NCBI RefSeq assembly: GCF_013376475.1
Contig: NZ_CP045508.1
Coordinates: 1,671,501-1,735,500, forward strand
Direction: 5' to 3'
Length of the DNA: 64,000 bases
Source: Desulfolutivibrio sulfoxidireducens
GTDB lineage: Bacteria; Desulfobacterota; Desulfovibrionia; Desulfovibrionales; Desulfovibrionaceae
Shown: positions 33,081 to 42,287 of the stretch, piece after piece
Layout: each line of letters starts with the position of its first letter
How positions within the stretch are numbered: position 1 is the first letter of the stretch
Translations under genes and position numbers: made by a program
Notes under the pieces: generated by a model
What the model saw: the letters and a program-made list of their open reading frames with translations, nothing else
What the model was told of the DNA's origin: nothing
The model's database searches: none

Positions 33081-33347
33081 CTAGAGCAACTTCACCAGCG
33101 CGGCGATGATGCCCGCCTGGGCGGCCAACATCCCGGCCATCCATTTGAGCATGTCGGCCTTGCCTTTGGCGATCTCGGCCGTGAGCCGCAATTCAAGTTC
33201 CCGTAATCCCCGCTCCAGGTCGGCCTTGGTGGCCAGTTCCTTTTTGGCGTCGGCATCCTGGGTTTCGAGGATTTTGATAAGCACCGACGCCGCTTCCTCA
33301 CCCAGGGCCTTTTCCAGTTTTTTCGTGTCGTCGAATAACAGCGTCAT
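33081..33347 (-). CDS. Small coiled-coil protein with C-terminal hydrophobic helix (DUF1640-like)
   Basis: 88 residues: a charged N-terminal half, a coiled coil (KADLERGLRELELRLTAEI) and a terminal hydrophobic helix (MLKWMAGMLAAQAGIIAALV). Such proteins are common near toxin-antitoxin genes in Desulfovibrio genomes, and their role is unknown. It is 48 bases upstream of the antitoxin gene on the same strand. Confidence 0.7.
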   Translation of the reverse strand: MTLLFDDTKKLEKALGEEAASVLIKILETQDADAKKELATKADLERGLRELELRLTAEIAKGKADMLKWMAGMLAAQAGIIAALVKLL

Positions 33348-33461
33348 GTGTTGCTACTCCCTTGACGCACTGTTTTCCATCATCGACAAAAAAGTCAAGA
33401 TCGTTTCCGAAGGTCTTCCTCTTCCCCAAAAGAATTTTACTTTTCAGGTTATTACGGGATT

Positions 33462-33482
33462 CCAAAGGGCGAAGCCCTTTGG
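33462..33482. repeat. REP-like inverted repeat
   Basis: CCAAAGGGC-GAA-GCCCTTTGG is a perfect 9-bp hairpin past the end of the permease gene (minus strand). A G+C-rich extension (GGCCGCCGGAGGC) follows it. The flanking 33350-33526 has no gene. Confidence 0.65.
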
Positions 33483-33526
33483 CCGCCGGAGGCTTCATTC
33501 GCTACAGTCTTCCTCGCCGGCGTCAT

Positions 33527-34693
33527 TTACGCCGCGCGAAGGGCCTTGACGATGTTCATCCGCGCCGCGCGAAACGCCGGGGGCAGGCCGCCGAGTACCC
33601 CCATGAACACCGAAAACCCCAGCGCCAGGAGCGTGATGTCCCAGGTCAGGGTGAACCGGAAGGCCAGTTCCGAAAAGGTCTGGAAATTGGTGGTCGAGAA
33701 GGTGAAAAAATTGAGCAGGGCCGCGAACGCCAGCCCCATCACCCCGCCTAACAGCGCCAGAAATACCGACTCGGCCAGAAACGCCGCCAGGATGCTTACC
33801 CGTCCGAATCCCAGGGCGCGCATGGTCCCGATCTCCGCAATCCGGTTGGCCACCGCCGAATACATGGTGATCATGGCCCCGATCATGGCCCCAAGCGAAA
33901 AAATCACCGTCAACGACACCCCCAAAATCCGCAAAAAATCCGCCATCATCTCCGACTGCTTCTCGTAATACCGCGTCTCCCGGAACGTCTCCGCCGTCAG
34001 CCTCGGGTCACCCTCCACCCCGGCCTGGAAGGCCGCGTACGAGCCGTAGTCCCGAAGCCCCGCCACCACCAAGGAATAGGCGTCCCGGCCGAAGGACCGC
34101 ATCACCTGATCCGCGTCCGTCCATATCTCCGAGGAAAAACCCGTGTTCCCGGCGTCGAACACCCCCACGACCTCCCATTCCCGCTTGCCGAAGCGCAGCC
34201 GGTCCCCAATCTCCGTGCCGGCAAACCCCTTGACCACGTTCGCGCCCACCATGATCTCGGAGGTGCCCTTTCTCGGCTCCCGGCCCCGGATCACCTTCAC
34301 CTGGGGCCGTAGCGCCAGCGACTTCACATCCGTGCCCCGGATCGTGGCGTTGGACACCTTGCCCGTGGACTTCTTGATCAGGCCGATCAGCACCACCACC
34401 TCCCGGGCGGCCATGGGCGAGCCATCGGCGTCAATCGCAATCTCCGGACGCGTGGTCATGGTCGAGGCCTGCACCCGCTCGATGCCGCTTTGCACCTCCG
34501 TGCCCGATCCTTTCCGCAAAATCACCGCGTTCGTCGGCAAACCCGTCGATACCAGGGTCTGCCGCAGTCCTTCGGCCAGCATCAAGGTGGCCGCGAAGAC
34601 AAACACCACCAGCGCCATGCCGCCGGCCGTCAAGGCCGTGGTCATACGCCGGGTGAGCAGGTTGCGGTAACTGTACGACAAAGGGACGGGCAT
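33527..34693 (-). CDS. FtsX-type ABC permease, cut off from its operon by an IS481 element
   Basis: 388 residues from ATG 34693 (AAGGA upstream). MacB-type layout: an N-terminal helix (TALTAGGMALVVFVFAATLM), a large periplasmic domain, three C-terminal helices (VSLTVIFSLGAMIGAMITMYS, ILAAFLAESVFLALLGGVMGL, DITLLALGFSVFMGVLGGLPPA) and the RMNIVKALRAA end. On the far side of the IS481 element at 37445-40510, on the same strand, are a second permease, an ATPase and an HlyD protein. The four genes were very probably one operon. The coding sequence looks intact, but its transcription now has to cross, or start within, the IS. Confidence 0.92.
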   Translation of the reverse strand: MPVPLSYSYRNLLTRRMTTALTAGGMALVVFVFAATLMLAEGLRQTLVSTGLPTNAVILRKGSGTEVQSGIERVQASTMTTRPEIAIDADGSPMAAREVVVLIGLIKKSTGKVSNATIRGTDVKSLALRPQVKVIRGREPRKGTSEIMVGANVVKGFAGTEIGDRLRFGKREWEVVGVFDAGNTGFSSEIWTDADQVMRSFGRDAYSLVVAGLRDYGSYAAFQAGVEGDPRLTAETFRETRYYEKQSEMMADFLRILGVSLTVIFSLGAMIGAMITMYSAVANRIAEIGTMRALGFGRVSILAAFLAESVFLALLGGVMGLAFAALLNFFTFSTTNFQTFSELAFRFTLTWDITLLALGFSVFMGVLGGLPPAFRAARMNIVKALRAA

Positions 34694-34706
34694 CTTTTTT
34701 CCTTTT

Positions 34707-34722
34707 CGGGGCTGCCGCCCCG
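34707..34722. repeat. Small G+C-rich hairpin before the permease start
   Basis: CGGGGC-TGCC-GCCCCG, 14 bases upstream of the ATG on the minus strand. Similar short hairpins are scattered in intergenic DNA here. Confidence 0.4.
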
Positions 34723-35506
34723 AACCCCGCCCGGGGGGAATCATTCCCTGTGCAACCGGGAACATGGGTAACACTTTAAACCGGGTACATAGGTGACACT
34801 CCGGTTGTTTTTCCCCCAGCCAACGGGGCTGCCAAGCCGAGTTGGGCGGCGGCCGAGAATGGGCCTACAAAGAGCCCGTCGGAGGCCGCCGCCCAACTCG
34901 GCCACAAAATGATTCCCATTCGCTCAGGGGTCTAACTCCCGACAACGATTCATGAAACCACCCCACAAGCATCTCTCCGGCAAACACAAGCCATCGATCT
35001 TCGTGGTCACGGACCAGGCCGATCTGTTCTTTTCCGAATGCCTCGCCGACAAAACGCAGTGTCCCCTTCCAAAAAAACATGCCGTCTTTTCGAACGGACC
35101 GGACCTCAAAGTAACCTGGATATGTGAATCCCTTTCTACCAGTATAACGCCGAGGCGATGGAGAATATACCGATTCTGGCGTTTTCTGCTGCAAGGATTC
35201 ATGGGGACGAAGCGTATTAAATCGTTCTCTCCAGGCGTCAAAACGATACTGCTGTTCATATATATCACGTGCTGGTGGCAATATAGCTTCAAACTTCAAT
35301 GTTCTATGCATACGCTCATGGCTTCCGTTTTGTTGCGGCTTCCCAGGAGTTATGAATTCTATATCAATTCCAATCTGCATCCATCTCAGACTTAAATATG
35401 TCAGCCCTCCTGGTCCAGTTGAGCCAAACGGGGAACCATTGTCCATTCTGAGTGCCAGTGGCACTCCATACGTAGTGAAGATTGTTTCAAAATCTTTTTC
35501 TACTTC

Positions 35507-36768
35507 GAGACCGCTGCACAATCCTATGATGTCGTTACGGAATTCTTCCGAAAGGTCTCGGACGTCTTATTCCGCCGTTGTTTAGCCGCCAGCGATGATC
35601 TTGCTTCGCCTTGCGGCGGCGCTCGTCACCCCGTTGGCGTAAGTGTTCCTCAGCATGCCGCTTTGAGCGCCGCCTTTTTTAGGTTGAAGGCCATGGCGTT
35701 GAGTAAAAATTCAAGCTCGACCTTGGGCACCCCAAGGTAACGCGTCCGGAAGAATCCATAACCTCGCTTGAGCGTTCCGAAAGCCCGTTCCACCTTCGAC
35801 CGGACACTGCTGACTTGGCGGTTTGCCGCTTTTTCGGCGGGGTTCAGCGCACGGTTGCGAGCGGCCTTATGCATGATGCCGTCAGCAAGTCCCCGGGCTT
35901 GGAGCACATGCCTGTTCAACTGGCTGCTGTATTCCTTGTCTGCGTAGATGCGGCCCCCTGGCATGGGGCCAATCTCATCCAGAATATCCACGAATTCCTG
36001 CGTATCCGAATGGTTGGCCGGCGTGACATGGCCGCCAAGGAGAAAGCCGTCCCGGCTGTCCGTGGCCGCATGGACTTTGTAGCCGTAATATGCCCGGTTC
36101 CCTTTGCGCAACCAGGCCGCATCGGCGTCATCGGAGTAGCTGATGGTTACGTCCGACGCCTCGTCGTCATCTTCCTCGCGGTCTTCGGGAAGAATATCGA
36201 TCACCTTGAGGGGGCGGCGCGAGGAGGTGATGACGCTCGCGTCCACGATGGCTCCTTCACGTACCAGTATGCCGCGCCGCTGGAGTTGATGGTTGAGTTT
36301 GTCCAGAAGCCGCTTCAAGACGTTTTTTTCAAGCAGGCTCTGCCGAAACCGGCAAATGGTCGAGGAATCGGGCACTTGGTCATGATCAAGGGAGAGGCGC
36401 ACGAACCGGACAAAGGACAACCGATCGTACAAGCATTCTTCCACCGCCGCATCGCTCAGGTTGTACCACCTCTGGAGCAGAAGGATTTTAAACATCGGCA
36501 ACGGCGCATAGGCGGGATTGCCAACGGCATTGGCAACCCGGCTAAGCTTTTTCCGAAGAAGCTTCTCAAACGGCTTCCAGTCAATGAGGCGATCTATTTC
36601 GTCCAGGAAGCATTCCTTGTGCCTGCGACGGGACACGACGTAGTCGGCAATGCCGGGCTTTTTGGAATTGCGCTCGTTCATGATCGCCTCCATCATTTTG
36701 ATGGAGAAAACATAGCACAATTGCCTAAAATTACAACAGATTTGTGCCATTTTTCGCGCAACGATCTC
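35507..36768 (-). mobile_element. IS5-family insertion sequence, copy 2 (1262 bp)
   Basis: Same length and ends as copy 1, opposite orientation. It is flanked by the 5-bp duplication ACTTC at 35502-35506 and 36769-36773. It is inserted in the IS481 transposase gene. Confidence 0.96.
35650..36681 (-). CDS. IS5-family transposase (copy 2), DKGY motif changed to DKEY
   Basis: 343 residues, identical to copy 1 by eye except for one Gly to Glu change in YADKEYSSQ (codon at 35934-35932). That Gly belongs to the conserved DxGY signature around the second catalytic Asp, so this copy may be less active or inactive. The rest of the gene, including the Asp and Glu of the DDE triad, is unchanged. Confidence 0.95.
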   Translation of the reverse strand: MNERNSKKPGIADYVVSRRRHKECFLDEIDRLIDWKPFEKLLRKKLSRVANAVGNPAYAPLPMFKILLLQRWYNLSDAAVEECLYDRLSFVRFVRLSLDHDQVPDSSTICRFRQSLLEKNVLKRLLDKLNHQLQRRGILVREGAIVDASVITSSRRPLKVIDILPEDREEDDDEASDVTISYSDDADAAWLRKGNRAYYGYKVHAATDSRDGFLLGGHVTPANHSDTQEFVDILDEIGPMPGGRIYADKEYSSQLNRHVLQARGLADGIMHKAARNRALNPAEKAANRQVSSVRSKVERAFGTLKRGYGFFRTRYLGVPKVELEFLLNAMAFNLKKAALKAAC

Positions 36769-37444
36769 ACTTCAGAGGCCGATTGTTTTCTGTGCCCCTT
36801 GCACCACAAGACATATCGGCTATGCAAATCTGTTACGGTTAATGGATGGCAGACGAAATGGTCTTTGGTCCGGAACCATCCTTTATAATCCACAGCCCAT
36901 ACATCGTTGGCAGATGTTGGCTCCCTCAAAAAATGGGTTTTCGTCTTCCCGTAATTTCGTTTTTTTACTTTTCTGGGAACTACCAAGCCATGGCGATACA
37001 ATATATCTCCTGCGGTGCTCGCTGAGATGACGTGGCTTTCCTTCATCTCCATTTCAAGAAGCGCAACAAGCTTTTTCGGACCCCACTTTGGATAGAGGTT
37101 GCGCAACTCAATTAACCGTGCTTCTATCTTGTCACTGGTCTTATGTGGACATGAATGAGGCGCTCGACTTTGATCCATACAGGCTTCAAAACCACCTTCA
37201 GCATGCCTTTCTAACCACTTATAGCCTGTCTTGCGACTGATTCCATAGTCATGGCAAAGCTGCTGGATCGATTTCATGCCCAGTTGTGTTTCAACGACGA
37301 ATCGAACACGCTCATCCATGGGATTAACCTGTTTCCAAGGCATCGGACACCTCCGATACCCTTATCGGAAACTGTTACCCATGTTCCCGGTCTAAACTGT
37401 CACCTATGTACCCGGTTCATACAGGGCGGCGCCCCCCACACACC

Positions 37445-38602
37445 TTATCCGATACGCCGAAAGCTTTCGGCGATGGGGGTTTCCCACACCCGCCAGGCCG
37501 GAAGGGCGGCGGCGGCCAGGCCCACGAAGGTTCCGGCGGCCAGTCCCAGCCAAATGGTTTGCCGGGAGACGGCGAAGACCGGGAAATACTGGGAGAGGGT
37601 GGAGCCGAAGGCCGTGGCCAGGGGCACGGTCAGGGCCAGGCCGATGGCGGTCCCGGCCAGGCTTATGATCATGGATTCGCCGAGTACCAGGGCGGCGATG
37701 GTCGGCCCCTTGAAGCCCAGGGTCTTGAGGACGGCGAATTCCGCCGATCGTTCGCGCACGGACATGGCCATGGTGTTGGCGGCCACGGCCAGGATGATCA
37801 GGATGACCACGTAGGAGACGAGGTTGATGGCCAAAAGGATGGCCTCGGACATGGACACGAAGCCGAGCTGGAAGGCCTTTTCGGTCTCGGTCAGGGTTTC
37901 GGCCTGGGAATTTTTGAAGGTTTCGTCGATGGCCCGGGAGATTTCTCCGGCCCGGTCCGGGTCGTCGATGCCGATCATGTAGAACCCCACGTGTCCGGCC
38001 CGGGACGGGGTGGTTTTTTTCATGGTCTCGTCCAGGTAGTCGAAGTGGAAGAACAGGGTGGTGACGTCCGTATCCGGCCGGCCGCCGTCGTAGACGGCCC
38101 GGATGACCATCTCCCACTCGCCGGGATAGATGGTGCCCTTCAGGGTCACGGTGTCGCCGAGCCTCCAGTTGAAGCGTTCGGCCAGCTTGCGGCCCACGGC
38201 GGCGGCCTTGCGGTCGCGCAGGAACGCGGTTTTCTGGGCCTGGTCCATGAGGATTTCCGGGTACAGGGCCAGGTAGGACTCGGGTTCGACCACGAAGTTG
38301 GCGAAGAAGTTTTTCTCGTCGATGTAGATGCCGCCGAACCAGTTGCCGTAGGAGACGTGGGTGACGCCCTGCGCGGCCCGGATGCGTTCCCGGTAGGCCA
38401 GGGGCAGGGGCACGACCATGGAGATGGCGTTGCGGGTCACCAGCCGGGTGGCGGAGGAGGCGTTCACGCCGATGTACCAGGCATCCATGACCGTGCGCAA
38501 AAGGCCGAAGGCCAGAAGGGCCACGGTGATCCCCAGGATGGTCAGAAAGGACCGCAGGGTGTGGCGGAAGGCGTTTTTGACGACGAGTCTAATCAGAAAC
38601 AT
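37445..38602 (-). CDS. FtsX-type ABC permease
   Basis: 385 residues. N-terminal helix (FLTILGITVALLAFGLL), a periplasmic domain of about 220 residues, and C-terminal helices (AILLAINLVSYVVILIILAVA, MIISLAGTAIGLALTVPLAT, WLGLAAGTFVGLAAAALPAW) with the WETPIAESFRRIG end. It overlaps the ATPase gene by 14 bases. It is now the last gene of the operon because the IS481 element follows 22 bases after its stop. Confidence 0.92.
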   Translation of the reverse strand: MFLIRLVVKNAFRHTLRSFLTILGITVALLAFGLLRTVMDAWYIGVNASSATRLVTRNAISMVVPLPLAYRERIRAAQGVTHVSYGNWFGGIYIDEKNFFANFVVEPESYLALYPEILMDQAQKTAFLRDRKAAAVGRKLAERFNWRLGDTVTLKGTIYPGEWEMVIRAVYDGGRPDTDVTTLFFHFDYLDETMKKTTPSRAGHVGFYMIGIDDPDRAGEISRAIDETFKNSQAETLTETEKAFQLGFVSMSEAILLAINLVSYVVILIILAVAANTMAMSVRERSAEFAVLKTLGFKGPTIAALVLGESMIISLAGTAIGLALTVPLATAFGSTLSQYFPVFAVSRQTIWLGLAAGTFVGLAAAALPAWRVWETPIAESFRRIG

Positions 38603-39272
38603 GGAGCACGCCCTTGTCCAGGCGCAGGACCAGGCGAGCGGCGTTTGCGGCCCGCTGGTCGTGGGTGACCATGATGATGGTCTTGCCGAGTTCGGTGTTC
38701 AGGCGGTCCATGAGATGCAGGATGTCTTCGGCCGAGACCCGGTCTAGGTCGCCGGTGGGTTCGTCGGCCACCAGGATGTCCGGGTCGGCCACGATGGCCC
38801 GGGCGATGGCCACGCGTTGCTGCTGGCCGCCGGAGAGCTGGGCCGGGCGGTGGTCCAGGCGGTCGGAGAGGTTCACGGCGGCCAGGGCGTGGGCGGCGTG
38901 GGCACGGCGTTCGGAGCGGGACAGGCTGGTCAGAAGCAGGGGCAGTTCCACGTTTTCCAGGGCCGTGAGCACGGGGATCAGGTTGTAGAACTGGAAGATG
39001 AAGCCCACATGGCCGCTTCGCCAGTCGGCCAGTTCCCCTTCGGACAGGGTGACGATGTCCGTGTCGCCGACCAGGATGTGGCCGGAATCGGCGGTGTCGA
39101 TGCCGGCGATGAGGTTTAAAAGCGTGGATTTCCCGGACCCGGACGGGCCGATCAGGGCCAAAAACTCGCCTTGGGCGATGTCGAAGGTGATGCCCGAGAG
39201 CACGGGAATGGTCTGGTCGCCCCGGGTGTAGGATTTGCAGAGGTCGCGGATGCGGATGAGCGGGGTGTCCAT
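38589..39272 (-). CDS. ABC exporter ATPase (LolD/MacB type)
   Basis: 227 residues with Walker A GPSGSGKST, Q-loop FQFYNLIP, signature [14 protein letters not shown], Walker B ILVADEPTGDLD and H-loop MVTHDQR. It would energise the two FtsX-type permeases. It is 26 bases after the HlyD gene. Confidence 0.94.
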   Translation of the reverse strand: MDTPLIRIRDLCKSYTRGDQTIPVLSGITFDIAQGEFLALIGPSGSGKSTLLNLIAGIDTADSGHILVGDTDIVTLSEGELADWRSGHVGFIFQFYNLIPVLTALENVELPLLLTSLSRSERRAHAAHALAAVNLSDRLDHRPAQLSGGQQQRVAIARAIVADPDILVADEPTGDLDRVSAEDILHLMDRLNTELGKTIIMVTHDQRAANAARLVLRLDKGVLHVSD

Positions 39273-39298
39273 GGGGTATCCTGGGACCTTGGGCCGGA

Positions 39299-40510
39299 TC
39301 AGCCTTCCTTGATGTCGATGGCGTCCCCGTTTTTGATCGAGGCCGGGGGCGAGAGCACCAGCCGGTCCCCGGGGGAGACGGGGCCGGACACCTCGACCAT
39401 GTCGCCCAGGGGGGCCGTGACCGTGACCTCGAGAAGCTCGGCCCGGCCGTCGGTGATGCGGTAGACCACATCCCGGCCGTCGCGTTTGGTGACCGCCCGG
39501 GCCGGCACAGCCAGCCTGGGGACGTCCTCGCCGGGGCCCAGGGGCCGGGAGAGGAAGGCCGCCTTGGCGCTCATCTCGGGCATGATTCGGGGATCAAGCG
39601 TGTGGAAGCGGATCTTGACCATGACCGTGGCCTTGGTGCGGTCGGCTGTGGGCACGATCATGTGCACCATACCCTGGAAGCGTTCATCGGGGTAGGCGTC
39701 CAGGGTGATCTCGCAGGGCTCGCCCTGCCTGACCTTGGCCAGGTTCGATTCGGACACGTCCACCTCGACCTGGAGCGAGGACAGGTCGGCGATGCTGACC
39801 ACGGCGGCCTTGGCGTTGGCCGAGGCCCCAAGGGGGGAGATGATGTCGCCCACGTCGGCGTTTTTGGTCAGGACCACGGCGTTAAACGGCACCCGGATGA
39901 GCGTGTATTCCAGGTTGGCCCGGGCCTCGGCCACAGCCGCCTCGCGGGCCGCCAGCTCGGTCTCGGCCTGGGCCAGGGCGGCGGCGGCCTTGTCCTTGCG
40001 GGCCGTGGCCGAGTCGTGTTCGGAACGGGCCACATAGTCGTTTTTCACCAGCCGGGACATGCGGGTGTGGTGCAACGCGGCGTCGGTCACTTCGGCCCTG
40101 GCCTCGCTGATGCGGTGCCGGGCGGTCTCCAATTGCGCTACGGCGCGCTCCAGGGCGGCGGTCACATCCTCGTTTTCGAGCCTGGCCACGATGTCGCCCC
40201 GTTTCGCCGTGCTTCCCTCCTCGACCCCGATCCACACCAGCCGGGCCGTGGCCTTGGTGGCCAGGGAGGCCTTGCGTTCGGCCACCACGTAGCCGCTGGC
40301 GGTGAGGAGGGTCAGGGCCCGGGAAGGATAGGCCATGGCCGCCTTGCCCGCCTCCACGGTGTGCGAGGAGGGGGAAAAGGCGAAAAAGGCGGCCACGATG
40401 GCGGCCGCGACGAGGATGGCCGCCGCGAGCCTGATACGGCTTTTGCCTCCGCGCGCCTGGGCGGATTTTCCGGACTTGTCGATGCGCAGCTTGTCGAGGT
40501 CGGAGGTCAT
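39299..40510 (-). CDS. HlyD/RND-type membrane fusion protein
   Basis: 403 residues. A cytoplasmic N-terminal stretch of about 27 residues and one membrane helix (IRLAAAILVAAAIVAAFFAF) precede the periplasmic lipoyl, alpha-hairpin and beta-barrel domains (LVWIGVEEGSTAKRGDIVARL, then TLIRVPFNAVVLTKNADVGD). It is the first gene of the exporter operon HlyD-ATPase-permease-(IS)-permease. No outer-membrane channel gene is nearby. Confidence 0.92.
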   Translation of the reverse strand: MTSDLDKLRIDKSGKSAQARGGKSRIRLAAAILVAAAIVAAFFAFSPSSHTVEAGKAAMAYPSRALTLLTASGYVVAERKASLATKATARLVWIGVEEGSTAKRGDIVARLENEDVTAALERAVAQLETARHRISEARAEVTDAALHHTRMSRLVKNDYVARSEHDSATARKDKAAAALAQAETELAAREAAVAEARANLEYTLIRVPFNAVVLTKNADVGDIISPLGASANAKAAVVSIADLSSLQVEVDVSESNLAKVRQGEPCEITLDAYPDERFQGMVHMIVPTADRTKATVMVKIRFHTLDPRIMPEMSAKAAFLSRPLGPGEDVPRLAVPARAVTKRDGRDVVYRITDGRAELLEVTVTAPLGDMVEVSGPVSPGDRLVLSPPASIKNGDAIDIKEG

Positions 40511-40551
40511 GGATGGCTCGTGGAAACGGCTTTATGATATGACCCGGGGAG

Positions 40552-42213
40552 TTACGGCGCTTCGCGTGTTTGGTCAAGTTCATCCGGCGCGGGTGGCGTA
40601 AGCGGCACGGACAGGGTGAAGACGCTGCCCTGGCCCGGAACGCTTTGCACGGTGATCCGGCCGCCGTGGCCCCGGGCCACGGCCCGGGCGATGGCCAGGC
40701 CAAGGCCCGTGCCGCCCGGCTTGTCCGTGAGGTGGTCGCCGAGTTGGCGGAAGGTCTCGAAGATGGCCTCCTGGTCCACGGGGGAGATGCCCCGGCCCGT
40801 ATCGATCACATCCACAGCCAGTTCGTCGTCGACCCGGCGCACCCGGCAGGTCACGCCGCCTTCGGTGGTGAAGGCCACGGCGTTTTTCAAAAGGTGGCCC
40901 AGGGCCGCCGTCAGGCGGTCCTGGTCGCCGCGCATGTCGTACGGGCCGTCGTCGGCCTCAAGGGTCAGGGCCAGGTTTTTGGCCCTGGCGGTCTGGCGGA
41001 CATTCTCCACGGCCCGCGCGGCCGTGCGGCCCAGGTCCATGGGGGCCATCTTCCATTCGACGCTGCCCGATTCCAGATCGGTCAGGTCGATGACCTTGTC
41101 GATAAGCTCGGCCAGACGTTCCCCTTCTTCGATCATGATCGGCAGGTTCTCGGCGATCTGGGCTGCGGAACGGCCGAAATCGTCCCGGCGGCCGAGGGTT
41201 TCCGGAAGGATGTCCCGGTGAAAGCGCCTGGCCATGAGCCGGGCGAAGCCCAGGACCGCGGTCAGAGGGGTCTTGAATTCATGGGAGACCGTGGACAAAA
41301 ACACGGTCTTCATGCGGTCGAGTTCCACCAGACGGCGGTTGGCCGTCTCGAGTTCGGCGGCCTTTCGGGCCAGGTCCCGGGTGCGTCGGGCGACCAGTTT
41401 CTCCAGATCGCGATTGAGGCCCGCCAGCTTGCCCTCGGCCCGCTTGCGTCCGGCGACCATGGTCGTCAGGTGTTCGGACAACCGGGAGAGTTCGTCGCTG
41501 CCGCCCACGTCGAAGCGCACGTCCAGGTTGCCGCCGGTGACCTCCTCGGTTTTTTGGGTGATGGTCCCCACCCGGGTGATGAAAACCCGATGGATATAAT
41601 ACAAAAGGCCGGCCAAAAGGGCGGCCAAACCCAGAAACAAGAAGGCGGTGCGCCTGAAATGGAATTGCGTGAGCCGCGCGTATTGGCCGCTGACGTTTTG
41701 GAGCATGACCACAGCCCCGAGGATGGGGCGGGAGGCGCCGTGGCAATGGTGGCAGGACGGGGCGTTCTGGACGGTTTTGACCTCGGCGAAGTAGGGGGCG
41801 CCGTCTATGTGCAGGAGGGCGCTGTGGTCCAAGGGACGGGTCAGGCCGAGATCGAGCATGTCCTTGAAGCTTCCGGGGGGGATCAGACCGGCCACGTGTC
41901 GGCGCAGGGCGCTTTGCCGGTTGGAATAGGTGACGGTGCCTTTGGCGTCGGTCAGGAAAAGGGCCAGATGGCCGTATTGGGAAAGATTTTCGAATTGCCG
42001 GATGGTGGCCGCGTCGTCGCCCTTTTTCATGGGTTCCTCCACGGCCATCTGCAGGAGTTCGGCGCTGAAATCCGAGGAGGCCTTGAGTTCGAGCAGCAGG
42101 TTGTCCTGGTACCAACTGAAGTCCACGACGAAGATGCCGGCGAACACGAGGAGGGTTGCCGCAAAGGCCACGGCGGCGATTTTCACGCCCAGGGAATGTC
42201 GAAACGGGTTCAT
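40552..42213 (-). CDS. Sensor histidine kinase with a c-type heme motif in its periplasmic domain
   Basis: 553 residues from ATG 42213. Helix 1 at about 10-30 and helix 2 at about 188-208 bracket a periplasmic sensor of about 155 residues. The sensor contains Cys154-His-His-Cys157-His158, a CxxCH heme-attachment site, in a layout like the Tll0287-type heme sensors. HAMP, a coiled coil, then HisKA with phospho-acceptor His311 (STVSHEFKTPL) and HATPase_c (N box HLLKNAVAF, G1 DTGRGIS, G2 GGTGLGLAI) follow. It probably senses redox state or a diatomic gas. No response regulator is adjacent. It lies 75 bases after mutY on the same strand. Confidence 0.9.
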   Translation of the reverse strand: MNPFRHSLGVKIAAVAFAATLLVFAGIFVVDFSWYQDNLLLELKASSDFSAELLQMAVEEPMKKGDDAATIRQFENLSQYGHLALFLTDAKGTVTYSNRQSALRRHVAGLIPPGSFKDMLDLGLTRPLDHSALLHIDGAPYFAEVKTVQNAPSCHHCHGASRPILGAVVMLQNVSGQYARLTQFHFRRTAFLFLGLAALLAGLLYYIHRVFITRVGTITQKTEEVTGGNLDVRFDVGGSDELSRLSEHLTTMVAGRKRAEGKLAGLNRDLEKLVARRTRDLARKAAELETANRRLVELDRMKTVFLSTVSHEFKTPLTAVLGFARLMARRFHRDILPETLGRRDDFGRSAAQIAENLPIMIEEGERLAELIDKVIDLTDLESGSVEWKMAPMDLGRTAARAVENVRQTARAKNLALTLEADDGPYDMRGDQDRLTAALGHLLKNAVAFTTEGGVTCRVRRVDDELAVDVIDTGRGISPVDQEAIFETFRQLGDHLTDKPGGTGLGLAIARAVARGHGGRITVQSVPGQGSVFTLSVPLTPPAPDELDQTREAP

Positions 42214-42287
42214 GGAGGCAGGGACCTCATCCCGGGCGGAAAGAAGCCTGGCGCACGCCCCAAGGGTTGCGCCTTCAAAGCATGAAA

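Larger units (their letters stand above)
34865..37343 (-). pseudogene. IS481-family transposase gene split by IS5 copy 2
   Basis: N-terminal part 37343-36769 (HTH region SIQQLCHDYGISRKTGYKWL and first catalytic Asp in VWAVDYKGWF) and C-terminal part 35501-34865 (second Asp in LRMDNGSPF, Glu in NGSHERMHRTLKFE). Removing the IS5 and one 5-bp duplication joins the parts in frame: HRKQSASEV then EKDFETIF. The restored gene would be 1212 bases, 403 residues. As it stands it is broken. Confidence 0.92.
34749..37423 (-). mobile_element. IS481-family element interrupted by IS5 copy 2
   Basis: Left end TGTGCAACCGGGAACATGG (from 34749) and right end TGTATGAACCGGGTACATAGG (reverse from 37423) are related inverted ends. 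Each end carries two copies of an ACCGGGwACATrGGTrACA unit. Without the 1262-bp IS5 and its 5-bp duplication the element is 1408 bp, a normal IS481 size. I see no clear target duplication. Confidence 0.85.

Noticed and set aside
25932-36768. The two IS5 copies as ends of a composite transposon
   Set aside because: Each copy has its own 5-bp target duplication and the segment between them holds core genes (pyrK-pyrD), so independent insertion fits better.
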